A stretch of 64,000 nt of DNA. Source: Lachnospiraceae bacterium (lineage in GTDB: Bacteria; Bacillota; Clostridia; Lachnospirales; Lachnospiraceae). Below the pieces are notes generated by a model that worked only from the letters and a program-made list of their open reading frames with translations, made no database searches and was not told the origin of the DNA. The DNA lies in the NCBI GenBank assembly GCA_024698715.1, contig JAILRA010000033.1, positions 1 to 64,000 on the forward strand, written 5' to 3'. Shown piece by piece: positions 44,404 through 53,929 of this stretch (positions are counted from its first letter, which is position 1; every line of letters starts with the position of its first letter). The translations under genes and the position numbers were made by a program.

Positions 44404-45703
44404 TGAAATGCTCTTTGATCTTTGACTCATAGCCCAGGTCGCCCGGTCTGTAAAAATTCATTCCTTTAAGTTCATAGGGAAGATACTGTTCCTTTATATA
44501 ATGATTCTCATAAAGATGAGGATATTTGTATTCCGTTCCGTGACCTAGTTCCTTTGCGCCCGGATAATGTGCATCCCTTAAATGAGCGGGTATGGGATGA
44601 TTGCCACCGTTCTTTACGGCATCTTCGGCTTCTTCAAGTGCGACTGTTACCGAATTGGATTTCGGTGCACATGCAAGATATATTGCAGCCTGTGAAAGTA
44701 TCAGTTCCGCTTCCGGAAGTCCCACTCTTTCTACTGCAAGAGAAGCATTCACTGCCACACAGAGTGCCATCGGGTCAGCATTTCCGACATCTTCCGAAGC
44801 GAAGATCATCATTCTTCTTGCAATGAATGTTACACTCTCTCCGGCTTCAATCATCCTTACAAGATAGTATTCGGCAGCATCAGGGTCGGAACCGCGCATG
44901 CTCTTTATAAATGCCGAGATCGTATCGTAATGATTATCCCCGTCTTTATCATATTTGAGCGTTCTCTTCTGAACACAGTCTCCCGCTACTTCAAGATCTA
45001 TATGGATCTTTCCTTCTTTATCTCTCGGAGTGGTCATCACCGCAAGTTCCACACCGTTAAGCGCAACCCTTGCGTCTCCACCCGAAACATCCGCAAGGAA
45101 TTCAACCGCTTCTTCATCAATAACGGCATTCATTGCACCCAGTCCTCTTTCAGTGTCATTTACGGCTGTGTTGATGAGCGTTTTGACATTTTCTTTGGAA
45201 AGAGGCGAAAGACGGAAAATATTCGATCTTGATACAAGAGCTTTGTTTACTTCAAAAAAGGGATTCTCAGTTGTAGCACCGATCAGTATTATGGTCCCGT
45301 CTTCAACGTAAGGAAGCAGAAAATCCTGCTGGGCCTTGTTAAACCTGTGAATCTCATCTATAAACAGAATCGTTTTCTTTCCCGAAAACGAAAATTCCTT
45401 TTGTGCAAAATCGACCACTTCTTCCATATCCTTTTTACCGGAAATGGTTGCATTAAGCTGTCTGAATTCGGCTTTGGTGGTTTGTGCGATCACTTTTGCC
45501 AGTGTGGTCTTTCCGCATCCCGGCGGTCCGTAAAAAATGATCGAGCCGATCCTGTCCGCTTCTATGGCCCTTCTTAACATTTTCCCTTCGCCAAGGATAT
45601 CTTCCTGTCCCACGACTTCATCGAGTGTTCTGGGACGCATTCTTACGGCAAGCGGCGCTTCTTTTTTCAGTTTCTGTTCTTTAGCAAATTCAAATATATC
45701 CAT
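44384..45703 (-). CDS. rarA: Replication-associated recombination protein A (RarA/MgsA), AAA+ ATPase
   Basis: 439 residues. Begins MDIFEFAKEQKLKKEAPLA; RMRPRTLDEVVGQEDIL is the family start. Walker A GPPGCGKTT, Walker B ILFIDEIHRF, sensor 1 IGATTENPFF, then the C-terminal tetramerisation region with KSMRGSDPDAAEYYLVRM and HYPGAKELGHG. It acts at stalled replication forks. Last gene of an apparent mgtC-murD-DUF4250-rarA operon. Confidence 0.96.
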   Translation of the reverse strand: MDIFEFAKEQKLKKEAPLAVRMRPRTLDEVVGQEDILGEGKMLRRAIEADRIGSIIFYGPPGCGKTTLAKVIAQTTKAEFRQLNATISGKKDMEEVVDFAQKEFSFSGKKTILFIDEIHRFNKAQQDFLLPYVEDGTIILIGATTENPFFEVNKALVSRSNIFRLSPLSKENVKTLINTAVNDTERGLGAMNAVIDEEAVEFLADVSGGDARVALNGVELAVMTTPRDKEGKIHIDLEVAGDCVQKRTLKYDKDGDNHYDTISAFIKSMRGSDPDAAEYYLVRMIEAGESVTFIARRMMIFASEDVGNADPMALCVAVNASLAVERVGLPEAELILSQAAIYLACAPKSNSVTVALEEAEDAVKNGGNHPIPAHLRDAHYPGAKELGHGTEYKYPHLYENHYIKEQYLPYELKGMNFYRPGDLGYESKIKEHFKKIKGS

Positions 45704-45711
45704 ATTATCCG

Positions 45712-45891
45712 TTATTTTGTCTTGAACTGATTCACTTCTTCTTTGTATTCATATCCGATCGATGCGAGTTTTTCTTTAATTTCGTAAAGATCAACATCAA
45801 GTCCGTCCGCGAGTTTTTCAAGCGAAGAAAACTCATCACGAAGTTTGGTATTTATATAACTTAATAAAATATTGGGATCCGAAGGTAACAT
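45712..45891 (-). CDS. DUF4250 family protein
   Basis: 59 residues from the ATG at 45891 (MLPSDPNILLSYINTKLRD), which has GAAAGGA upstream; a longer frame to 45957 overlaps murD and is not needed. The pattern of PSDPNILLSYINTKLRD, SLEKLADGLD and IGYEYKEEVNQF matches DUF4250, a small helical protein common in Clostridia, of unknown function. 10 bases after murD and 8 before rarA. Confidence 0.8.
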   Translation of the reverse strand: MLPSDPNILLSYINTKLRDEFSSLEKLADGLDVDLYEIKEKLASIGYEYKEEVNQFKTK

Positions 45892-45901
45892 CTTTTTCCT
45901 T

Positions 45902-47107
45902 TCAATCGTTTTTCTTTCCGAATATCTTTTCTTTAAAATAATCACCGCGTTCGGCAAAATTCTTAAAATACCCGTAGCTTGCCGCTGCAGGTGAAAGCAC
46001 TACCGCATCGCCTTTCTCGACATATTTTAATGTCACTTCCAAAGCCTCATCTATATCCTTGACCTTCTTGCAGTTAAAAGGTTTGCCCGCTTCTTCAAAA
46101 ATTCGCTCACCTGTGGCATATGCACAAAGGAACATGATGTCTCTTTCTTCTTTAATGAACTTTATAAGTTCCTCATATCCTATTCCCCTGTCCATTCCGC
46201 CTATGATCGCGATCTTTATATTCGGAATGCTCCTGCACGCATTTATGCATGCGAAAGGAATCGTTGAAATGGAATCGTCATAATAATCCACTCCGTCAAG
46301 ATTTCCGATAAATTCAAGTCTGTGAGGAAGTCCTTCGAATTTTTCTATCTCGGATATAACATCGCTCTCATTGAGTTTTAATGCACTGACACAAACCTTT
46401 TTAACAAATTCGGCATTCCACTGGTTATGCTGTCCGAGGATCTTAAGATCGTATTTTTTCTCTTCGAATTCGGGAACCCTGTATTCAAGTCCTCTGGTAT
46501 CAAGCCTTGGAACACTCTCACCCACAAAAACTTTATCGCCGGGCACCTGAAATGCGGCGATATTCATTTTTGCTCTCATGTATTTTTCAAATGTCTTGTA
46601 ATAATCCAGATGTTCTTCATAAAGATTTAAAAAGACAGCAAAATGAGGCGACACCCTGACATTATTCAGTTGATGACAGCTCATTTCCATTACCGCTATC
46701 GCCTGATCGTCCGAGATCATTTCTTCATAATAATCCAGACAGGGAATACCGATATTACCGACCAGGATCACTCTGTTTGAAATAAGATTCGAAAGAACCT
46801 TAAAAAGCATGCTGGATGTTGTGCTCTTTCCTTTCGTACCCGTGATGCCTATGGTCCTTATCCTGAACTCTTCCAGAAAAAGTTCGGTCTGCGATGTGAA
46901 TTTTTCATCGGGATAATCACCGGGAATACCGGGACTTTTTATTACATAATCATACGAAGAAAAATCGGCTTCTTCCGGTTTTCCTTCAAAGACATCGATC
47001 CTTGATGTTTTACAGAATTTATTCAGGAAATTATGTGTGGATTTTCCTTCAATTCCGTATCCCCATATAAGAACCGATCTGTTATCGAATTTTTCAACTA
47101 TGCTCAT
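45902..47107 (-). CDS. murD: Mur ligase, MurD-like (UDP-MurNAc-L-Ala:D-Glu ligase)
   Basis: 401 residues, shorter than the usual 440-450. Rossmann-like N-terminus (IWGYGIEGKST), ATP loop GITGTKGKST (usual MurD: GTNGKTT), EMSCHQL, LDYYKTFEKYMRAK, GQHNQWNA, GLPHRLEFIG, YYDDSISTIP and the C-terminal SPAAASYGYFKNFAERGDYF. These are MurD landmarks, so D-Glu addition in peptidoglycan synthesis is the best call. It sits outside a division-wall cluster and departs from consensus in several motifs, so a second, specialised MurD paralog is possible. Confidence 0.85.
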   Translation of the reverse strand: MSIVEKFDNRSVLIWGYGIEGKSTHNFLNKFCKTSRIDVFEGKPEEADFSSYDYVIKSPGIPGDYPDEKFTSQTELFLEEFRIRTIGITGTKGKSTTSSMLFKVLSNLISNRVILVGNIGIPCLDYYEEMISDDQAIAVMEMSCHQLNNVRVSPHFAVFLNLYEEHLDYYKTFEKYMRAKMNIAAFQVPGDKVFVGESVPRLDTRGLEYRVPEFEEKKYDLKILGQHNQWNAEFVKKVCVSALKLNESDVISEIEKFEGLPHRLEFIGNLDGVDYYDDSISTIPFACINACRSIPNIKIAIIGGMDRGIGYEELIKFIKEERDIMFLCAYATGERIFEEAGKPFNCKKVKDIDEALEVTLKYVEKGDAVVLSPAAASYGYFKNFAERGDYFKEKIFGKKND

Positions 47108-47130
47108 TTCAGTTTCTCTTTCAATTTCTC

Positions 47131-47847
47131 CTAGCTGAGTTTTTTGGGAATGCTTTCTATCGCATAAATAACATCTTCAAGCTCCACAAGTCTGTCAAGC
47201 AGAGCATTATCCTCTTGTGAATTGTTGATCGGAAATATGGCTTCTATTCCGATATTATCTGTTTTACCGCTTCTGGAAGAAACAACCATAAAGTTCTTGG
47301 CTTTGAACTTTTCATCCAGGATCTTAATGAAATCGTTCACTCTGTGCGCATCGGCGATCTCAATATATATCTCAACATTTTTTCTTCTCTCTTTTTTATC
47401 GTTTTCGAGAGTATAAAGAATGGAAGTTGCTATAAGAACAATGACCGAGCATGCACATGCCGCAACATAAAATCCGAATCCGCAGGCAATGCCTATCGCA
47501 CCAACCGTCCAGATGCCTGCTGCCGTAGTCAGTCCTACGACATGATCCCTTCCTTTGGTGAATATCGTTCCGACACCGAGAAAACCAAGTCCCGAAATAA
47601 CCTGTGCGGGTATTCTGGCTGCATCCGAAGTAATTCCCAGATTAAAGACGATGTACTGTGCTATCAGCGAAGTCATCGCCGCACCGATACATACCAGGAT
47701 ATGCGTTCTGAATCCTGCAGGTCTTTTGTACTTTTCTCTTTCAAGACCGATACATCCGCCGAGTACCGCGGCACAAAGCAATCTTATAATTACAGTAATA
47801 GAATTAAAGTCTTCGAGAAAATCGATAATTTTAATCATTACGCTCAT
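47131..47847 (-). CDS. MgtC/SapB family membrane protein
   Basis: 238 residues. Four to five transmembrane helices at the N-terminus with the family motifs CIGLEREKYKRPAGFRTHILVCIGAAM and GLGFLGVGTIFTKG...GLTTAAGIW, then a C-terminal ACT-like domain (about 150-238). Linked in other bacteria to Mg2+ homeostasis and ATP synthase control; the role here is unproven. 23 bases before murD. Confidence 0.92.
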   Translation of the reverse strand: MSVMIKIIDFLEDFNSITVIIRLLCAAVLGGCIGLEREKYKRPAGFRTHILVCIGAAMTSLIAQYIVFNLGITSDAARIPAQVISGLGFLGVGTIFTKGRDHVVGLTTAAGIWTVGAIGIACGFGFYVAACACSVIVLIATSILYTLENDKKERRKNVEIYIEIADAHRVNDFIKILDEKFKAKNFMVVSSRSGKTDNIGIEAIFPINNSQEDNALLDRLVELEDVIYAIESIPKKLS

Positions 47848-47893
47848 ATGCTCTCTCCTTAAGGGTGTTAACGGACCGATTTTTGACTAATAT

Positions 47894-47922
47894 ATTATAT
47901 CACATAATTGATTGATGGACAA
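47894..47922 (-). promoter_or_regulatory. Promoter of the mgtC-murD-rarA operon
   Basis: -35 TTGTCC (47917-47922), 17-bp spacer, consensus -10 TATAAT (47894-47899) on the minus strand, about 45 bp before the mgtC start. Confidence 0.6.
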
Positions 47923-48025
47923 ACAATCGAAGCCTTCAAAAGCAGGGCGTGATTTCTTATCTTTTCGTGTTGAAATAATCAGACATTTATGCGACTATAA
48001 ATGTATAAATTTCGGAGGAGCGAAA

Positions 48026-48469
48026 ATGGCTTTTGTGGAGATTGAGAGAAAATTCAAAGTTAATAAAATGCCTGAACTTTCTCAGTATAAATTCAAACAG
48101 TTAACACAGGGATATCTTAACAGAAATCCCGTTGTCAGAGTCCGCAAAGAAGATGATGAATATTATCTTACATATAAAGGAAAAGGACTCCTTGAGCACG
48201 AGGAATACAATCTCCCGTTAAACAAGGAATCCTTTGAAAATCTTATCGTAAAATCAGATGGCAGGATCATCAATAAAAAACGCTATCTGATCCCCTATGA
48301 AAAATACACGATCGAACTTGACATATTCGAAGGTGACCTTTCCGGTCTCGTTATTGCCGAAGTCGAATTCGAATCCAGAGAAGAAGCAATGTCTTTTAAT
48401 CCTCCCGAATGGTTCGGCGAGGATGTGACAAACGATCCCGCATATTCGAACTCAAAACTTTCACAATAA
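48026..48469 (+). CDS. CYTH-domain phosphohydrolase
   Basis: 147 residues from the ATG at 48026, with GGAGGAG 6 bases upstream; an open frame back to 47912 lacks a site. The diagnostic EIERKF (ExExK) is at residues 5-10, with VRVRKEDDEYYLTYKGKG, KKRYLIP, TIELDIFEGDLSGLVIAEVEF along the tunnel fold. CYTH proteins act on inorganic triphosphate or adenylate-type substrates. Single plus-strand gene, converging on clpX with only 13 bp between them. Confidence 0.93.
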   Translation: MAFVEIERKFKVNKMPELSQYKFKQLTQGYLNRNPVVRVRKEDDEYYLTYKGKGLLEHEEYNLPLNKESFENLIVKSDGRIINKKRYLIPYEKYTIELDIFEGDLSGLVIAEVEFESREEAMSFNPPEWFGEDVTNDPAYSNSKLSQ

Positions 48470-48482
48470 ATCACACCATAAT

Positions 48483-49973
48483 TCAGGTCCTGATACCTAT
48501 TATCGGACCGCCTTTTCCTTCAATATAATCACCGGTTATCGTAACCGTGCCTATATTGTCGTCCTTTGGAATTTCATACATGATATCCAGCATGAATTTC
48601 TCAATGATAGCCCTGAGTGCTCTCGCACCGGTATCTTTTTCCTTGGCCTTTTTCGCAATGGCTCTCAAAGCTGATTCATCAAAATCAAGTTTTACTTCGT
48701 CAAGTTCCAGAAGTTTCTGATACTGCTTGAGTATTGCATTCTTGGGCTCTTTGAGAATGGCAACAAGTGCATCCTCATCAAGGCTGTCGAGAGGACAGAT
48801 TATCGGAAGTCTTCCTACGAATTCGGGGATCATTCCGTATTTTTTAATATCATCCGTAGTTACTTTATGCAGAAGTTTCGGATCTTTGTCGTATTTGTCT
48901 TTAAGATCGCTGTTAAATCCGATACCGGCCTGCTTGGAGAGTCTGGATTTTATGATCTCTTCAAGATCCGGGAACGCACCGCCGCAGATGAAGAGGATGT
49001 TTCTCGTATTAACGGTTGTCATGGGTACCATGGCATTTTTGCTGGTCGCTCCGACCGGAACTTCGATCTCGGCTCCTTCGAGGAGTTTGAGCATTCCCTG
49101 CTGAACGGATTCACCTGACACATCCCTGTGATTTGTATTGGGCTTTTTGGCAAGCTTATCGATCTCATCCACGAAGATGATCCCGCATTCCGCCTTATCC
49201 ACATCGTTGTCTGCTGCCGCAAGAAGTTTGCTTACAACACTTTCGATATCATCACCGATATAACCTGCTTCGGTAAGTGCGGTCGCATCGGCAATGGCAA
49301 GCGGAACATCAAGGAGTTTGGCAAGTGTCTTAACTATATATGTCTTTCCGCATCCCGTAGGACCGAGCATAAGGATGTTTGATTTTTCAATCTCAATCTC
49401 ATCCATCGTTCCCGTAGCCACACGTTTGTAATGGTTGTAAACCGCAACAGAAAGAATCTTTTTTGCCTCTTCCTGACCAATCACATACTCATCAAGCTGA
49501 GCTTTTAATTTATGAGGTGCGGGAATATCTTTTAATTTGATGATGGGTTCACTTTTCTCATCGGGATTTCTTTTCTTGATCTTTGTTCTCGGATTAATAT
49601 TTCCTCCCATAAGATCGTTGAGATTCAAAAAGAATGTTCCGCCTCTCGGAGCAGACTGGTTAGTCTTTTTCTCTTCCTTTTGTTCTTCTTTTTTATCACC
49701 GCCGTCGGGTTCTTCTTTTTCCGATGTTTCAATCTTCGCCTTGTCTTCAGCCGCTGCTTCTACAGAAGGATTCGGCATGCCCGGCATCATGATCGAAAGT
49801 TCCGAAGGATCCATTCCGAGCATTTCCTTGTACGGCGACTGATTAAGCATATCAGTACTTTTTTGCAGACAGTCCATGCAGATGCAGAGTGTGTCATTCA
49901 TCTTAAGCATTCTGCCTGCGGTTCTCTCGGTCCGATGGCATATCGAACAAACATCTTCGTATTCGTTATTCAT
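48483..49973 (-). CDS. clpX: ClpX, ATP-dependent Clp protease ATPase subunit
   Basis: 496 residues, about 70 longer than typical ClpX because of a charged linker (about 60-140) between the zinc-binding N-terminus (CSICHRTERTAGRM, CICMDC) and the AAA+ domain. Walker A GPTGCGKTY, pore loop GYIG, Walker B IIFVDEIDKL, RDVSGESVQQGMLKLLEG, and an IGF loop (AGIGF) for docking to ClpP. C-terminal sensor 2 in GARALRAI. Unfolds substrates for ClpP. A neighbouring clpP is not seen in the window. The variant pore and linker may mark a second ClpX-type protein. Confidence 0.94.
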   Translation of the reverse strand: MNNEYEDVCSICHRTERTAGRMLKMNDTLCICMDCLQKSTDMLNQSPYKEMLGMDPSELSIMMPGMPNPSVEAAAEDKAKIETSEKEEPDGGDKKEEQKEEKKTNQSAPRGGTFFLNLNDLMGGNINPRTKIKKRNPDEKSEPIIKLKDIPAPHKLKAQLDEYVIGQEEAKKILSVAVYNHYKRVATGTMDEIEIEKSNILMLGPTGCGKTYIVKTLAKLLDVPLAIADATALTEAGYIGDDIESVVSKLLAAADNDVDKAECGIIFVDEIDKLAKKPNTNHRDVSGESVQQGMLKLLEGAEIEVPVGATSKNAMVPMTTVNTRNILFICGGAFPDLEEIIKSRLSKQAGIGFNSDLKDKYDKDPKLLHKVTTDDIKKYGMIPEFVGRLPIICPLDSLDEDALVAILKEPKNAILKQYQKLLELDEVKLDFDESALRAIAKKAKEKDTGARALRAIIEKFMLDIMYEIPKDDNIGTVTITGDYIEGKGGPIIGIRT

Positions 49974-50075
49974 ATTTTCTCGTATAATCCAATCTTCCCG
50001 GACGATGATTGAATTAAATCCTTTCTTTCAGTAATCAATGGGTTTTCCCCTAAAGCTTTTAGCTGTACAAAGCTG

Positions 50076-51362
50076 TTATTTCTTGCCCTGTAGCAGAACG
50101 TCCACCGTGAATTCCTCGTATTCAAAGGTTACGGCATTATATCTCTTATATGTAATCCTTACCTTGCTTCCCGATGAATAGGATGCAAGATACTTCTTGA
50201 ACTCAGCCATGGAAACTATGGAATCGCCTTCAAACTCGGTAATGATATCGCCTCTTGTAAGTCCTGCCGAATCTGCGGTTCCACCGGGAACAACTTCGGA
50301 AATATATACACCCTTGGGTATTATGGTACCTTCGTTCGTATAAAGCGTGGAATTGATCTCCACTGCCGAAATACCGAAATATGACTGCTGATCCTCGGGA
50401 AGTTCCACAAGCTGAACCTTATTCATAAGTTCACGGATTATGGGCTCTGCTTCGTTAATGGGAATGGCGTATCCCATTCCTTCAACTGCACTTCCGAAAA
50501 GTTTATCGGAGTTGATACCGATAAGCTCGCCTCTCATATTTAAAAGCGCACCGCCGGAGTTACCGGGGTTAATAGCCGCATCCGTCTGAATGAAATTGCC
50601 TGTCTCGCCTGATTCGGTAACAATTTCTCTGTTTAATGCACTTACGACACCGGATGTAACCGACTGACCGTAGCCCATGGCATTTCCTATTGCCACAACA
50701 CCTTCGCCGACTTTTGTCTCATCGGAATTTCCGAGTGTTGCTATTCCGATGTTCTTAAGGGTATTATCCGACAGTTCGGAAAGATCGACCGCAAGAACAG
50801 CCAGGTCCATAGATACCTTCTTGCCCTTAACCGTTGCGGGTGCATCGGAATCATCACAGAAGTTTATGCTGATGGTTTTATTGCTCTCAACTACATGGTA
50901 ATTGGTTGCGATCAGAAGTTCGGTATCACTTTTTCCTACTATGATCCCGCTGCCTGCACTTTCGCCTTCAGCCTTATATCCGCCGTAATCATACTCTCCG
51001 ACAACATTTATGGATACAATTGCAGGCATGCAGTTTTCCGCAACCTGTGCAACCGAAAGATCCTCGTTGGCGGTTACGACTATATCTTCCACTTCGGCGA
51101 TCTTTTCTTCCTGTTCTGTCTGTAATTCCGCATGATGATTGCCGGTTTCATCCTTTACGGGATCCGCCTGCATGGTTAACTGTGTCAGATTAGTACCCGA
51201 AGAAATACTTCCTTCCGTACCGGGAATCACAAATTTATAAGACAAAATACTCAATCCCGTAAACGTAACCGATGCACAAATTCCGAATACTATTCCGAAA
51301 AGTACCATCCAAAGAAATGTGACAAATTTATTTGGTTTTCTTCCTTTTTCGTTCGTGCTCAT
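50076..51362 (-). CDS. HtrA/DegP-family membrane-anchored serine protease
   Basis: 428 residues: cytosolic start, one transmembrane helix (about 12-38), a linker, then the trypsin-like domain with catalytic His in TNYHVVE, Asp in MDLAVLAVD and Ser in GNSGGALL, and a C-terminal PDZ domain (about 335-420, VVPGGTADSAGLTRGDIITEFEG). It degrades or refolds damaged exported proteins. 110 bp from clpX. Confidence 0.95.
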   Translation of the reverse strand: MSTNEKGRKPNKFVTFLWMVLFGIVFGICASVTFTGLSILSYKFVIPGTEGSISSGTNLTQLTMQADPVKDETGNHHAELQTEQEEKIAEVEDIVVTANEDLSVAQVAENCMPAIVSINVVGEYDYGGYKAEGESAGSGIIVGKSDTELLIATNYHVVESNKTISINFCDDSDAPATVKGKKVSMDLAVLAVDLSELSDNTLKNIGIATLGNSDETKVGEGVVAIGNAMGYGQSVTSGVVSALNREIVTESGETGNFIQTDAAINPGNSGGALLNMRGELIGINSDKLFGSAVEGMGYAIPINEAEPIIRELMNKVQLVELPEDQQSYFGISAVEINSTLYTNEGTIIPKGVYISEVVPGGTADSAGLTRGDIITEFEGDSIVSMAEFKKYLASYSSGSKVRITYKRYNAVTFEYEEFTVDVLLQGKK

Positions 51363-51392
51363 GTTATCGCCTCCTCGATTTCAAAAGAAATA

Positions 51393-51420
51393 ATTTTATA
51401 ATGCCTGATTATCGTATCAA
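51393..51420 (-). promoter_or_regulatory. Promoter of the HtrA-like protease gene
   Basis: -35 TTGATA (51415-51420), 16-bp spacer, -10 TAAAAT (51393-51398), about 30 bp upstream of the start codon. Confidence 0.55.
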
Positions 51421-51467
51421 TTTGTTAAAAAAATGTGACAATGATCTGAATATACTATGAAAAATTC

Positions 51468-52643
51468 CTATTCGGTATCGCTCTTCCACGCCACTTCCGG
51501 ATTGGGTCTGGGTGCATTGGAACGATCGATCATCTTATCTTTCGGTCGTAATTTTATTTCGTCTCTCAAAGTGGATTTTCTGCCGTCATCCCTGTAAGTG
51601 GTATTCTCGGATGAAGCTTTGTGGATCTGTCTTCCGTCCACTCTTTCGGATTCCGTGATCCCGTATCCCGAATGATAATTGATCTTTTTCTGATTCTCAT
51701 ACATTTCTTTTCCCGTCCAGTATTCGGGAAGAGAAGAACATTTCTTCACTAGCCATTTCGGCAGGAATTCATACATATATCCCAGTCTGTATCCGAGATA
51801 TTTGAAACCGCTGTTTATTATCAGTTTGGGTATCAGAATACTCTTTTTTCTTTTTTTCAGATGGGCTATCGTTCTGCTTATAAGCTTTTTTCCTTCTCCG
51901 ACGGAAGAAACGCTTTTGAATATCTCGGGATGATCGGACTGCGACACACCGAGATCGAAATTTCTTTTAAATAACGCTATATTGCCGTAATCATGAGAAT
52001 GGATAACTTCCGCATTCGCCGTATAAGCTATCTTGTATCCTGTCTTGATCGCGTGTGCGGCATACACCATATCTTCGTTAAAGATAATGTATTCTTCAAA
52101 TCCGCCGAGTTTATCATATACTTCACGATTGTATGCTGCACAGACATTTGAGCAGAAATACGCTTTAATACCCATTTCCTTCACATCCGCTTCGCCTTTC
52201 AAAACCGACTTTCTCGGATAATTGAAGTTTCTGGTAAATTTTTCTATTTCATTCGAACTTCTTTTGGCTACCTGTCTCGCATATGACACTACGGCTTTTT
52301 CCGTTATCAGCGGATTGATAAGCCTCTCGATCATTTCCTCGTTTTTCGGAACCGCATCATCGGTCATCATAACGAAGATATCCGCTTCCGATCTGAAAAC
52401 TCCGTCCCTTCTGGTACGACCGTGGTTGAACTCCTTTTTCGAGATATGCGTTACATGGATATTGTCATACGCTTTATCAAGAGGATGATTATACATGAGA
52501 GACGTGTAATACTGTTCTTCTGTATTCATCACTATTATTCTGTTTATCGGGTATGTCTGTTTTTCCAGCATTTCGACGAGTTTTATAAACGATTCGCCGG
52601 GTTTGTATGCAGGAATTATGACATCTACTGTCGGATTGTTCAT
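51468..52643 (-). CDS. Family 2 glycosyltransferase, rhamnosyltransferase-like
   Basis: 391 residues. GT-A fold: VDVIIPAYKPGESFIKLVEMLEKQTYP at the start, FNHGRTRRDG and a DDA metal motif in FVMMTDDAVP. SNVCAAYNREVYDKLGGF is the acceptor-side region. After about residue 260 comes a region with an amphipathic helix and a low-complexity polar C-terminus. It probably adds a sugar, perhaps rhamnose, to a surface polysaccharide. Confidence 0.88.
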   Translation of the reverse strand: MNNPTVDVIIPAYKPGESFIKLVEMLEKQTYPINRIIVMNTEEQYYTSLMYNHPLDKAYDNIHVTHISKKEFNHGRTRRDGVFRSEADIFVMMTDDAVPKNEEMIERLINPLITEKAVVSYARQVAKRSSNEIEKFTRNFNYPRKSVLKGEADVKEMGIKAYFCSNVCAAYNREVYDKLGGFEEYIIFNEDMVYAAHAIKTGYKIAYTANAEVIHSHDYGNIALFKRNFDLGVSQSDHPEIFKSVSSVGEGKKLISRTIAHLKKRKKSILIPKLIINSGFKYLGYRLGYMYEFLPKWLVKKCSSLPEYWTGKEMYENQKKINYHSGYGITESERVDGRQIHKASSENTTYRDDGRKSTLRDEIKLRPKDKMIDRSNAPRPNPEVAWKSDTE

Positions 52644-52708
52644 GCTGCCCTGTTAAACTCTCTGTACAATATACGTTTACTTAAGTTTATTTTTATGTAA
52701 TATATTTC

Positions 52709-52739
52709 AAAAAGGTCTCCATATGCAAATATGGAGACC
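52709..52739 (-). terminator. Terminator of the LCP gene
   Basis: GGTCTCCATAT/ATATGGAGACC, an 11-bp perfect stem (52714-52739) with a 4-base loop, then TTTTTG on the minus strand. Confidence 0.92.
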
Positions 52740-52747
52740 GCTTCATT

Positions 52748-53890
52748 TTACTTTCCGTATCTGGCCGCTTCAGCTTTTATATCTGAACTGGTCTTTATAA
52801 CTGTTTCGGAAGGAGTATATGTAATACTTGGATCGGGATATAAAAATCTGTGAAGCTCCTCTACATTGCTCTGTAAATCAACGGGAATTACACAATCACC
52901 TTTTGCTCCCAAAAGTCCGGTTGTAATCTTATCATCAAACGGGAAACCTCTTGATGCCACTATTTCATATTTTCCCACATCCGAAGCCATAGGGATAATA
53001 TCATTGTTAAGATCCATATTTGTGGCAACCAGAGGGAATACATCGTTACAGATCTTTGAGATCTTTATGGGATCGAGCTTTTTGGATTTGCTTACGATCT
53101 GTGTTACAACATCTCTCTGTCTTTCTGTACGTTTGAAATCGTTTCCGGCTGTATAACGGATACGACAATATGCCAGAGCCTGATATCCGGACAAAGTCTG
53201 AAGTCCTGTATTGGTAATGGGAACATAATTGTCTGTAATAACGGTATTGGTTTCCGTAGAGTACATGGAAGCCTGATAATCGTTCAGGTACTTGATCTCA
53301 TTCTGCTGGATATCGATATCCACGCCGCCGACAGCATCAACCGTTTTCATAACGCCGTCAAAACCAACAGTAATAAACTGCGTAATGTAAAGATCGAGGT
53401 TCTGGTTAAGCATATTAAGGGCTCTTTCGGGTCCTCCGTATGCATATGCCGCATTACACTTCGAATATGAAGGTTTGTCCTGAGTACCAATATTAAGAAG
53501 CGTATCTCTGTAAATACTGCAAAGACGCGTTTCTCCTGTCTCATTGTCTATGGCACAGATGATGATGGTATCTGTTCTTGTTCCCTTTTCAAGAGTGCCG
53601 TTTCTTGCGTCAACTCCGAAGAAAGCAAGTGTGGTATAACCTTTTCTGATCTCTTTTACTGTCGGATCGTCTTCTTCGACATTAATGATAATGTCTTCGG
53701 GTTTGATATCGTATTTCTGAACGCCTGTTTCCTCGCCGGTTCCTCTGAACACGAAAATCATTACAACAATCACGGCGATGAGCACTACCGCTTCAACACC
53801 GATGATTATGTTTCTTATTACTTTGTTTCCGCTGTTTTTCTTCTTCTTTCTTCTCTTTACGCCTGCGGATGAGGGTCTTTTGTTCGCCAT
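52748..53890 (-). CDS. LytR-CpsA-Psr (LCP) family wall-polymer ligase
   Basis: 380 residues with a basic cytosolic start (VKRRKKKKN), a transmembrane helix (about 25-50), and an extracellular LCP domain (about 85-320). FFGVDARN, GTRTDTIIICAID, RLCSIYRDTLLNI and GYQALAYCRIRYTAGNDFKRTERQRDVV hold the Arg and Asp residues that bind the pyrophosphate lipid. It transfers a polysaccharide from undecaprenyl pyrophosphate to peptidoglycan, consistent with the polymer-building genes upstream. Confidence 0.94.
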   Translation of the reverse strand: MANKRPSSAGVKRRKKKKNSGNKVIRNIIIGVEAVVLIAVIVVMIFVFRGTGEETGVQKYDIKPEDIIINVEEDDPTVKEIRKGYTTLAFFGVDARNGTLEKGTRTDTIIICAIDNETGETRLCSIYRDTLLNIGTQDKPSYSKCNAAYAYGGPERALNMLNQNLDLYITQFITVGFDGVMKTVDAVGGVDIDIQQNEIKYLNDYQASMYSTETNTVITDNYVPITNTGLQTLSGYQALAYCRIRYTAGNDFKRTERQRDVVTQIVSKSKKLDPIKISKICNDVFPLVATNMDLNNDIIPMASDVGKYEIVASRGFPFDDKITTGLLGAKGDCVIPVDLQSNVEELHRFLYPDPSITYTPSETVIKTSSDIKAEAARYGK

Positions 53891-53929
53891 ATTATAAACT
53901 TTCTACTTACAAAAATTAAAAGTAGCCTC

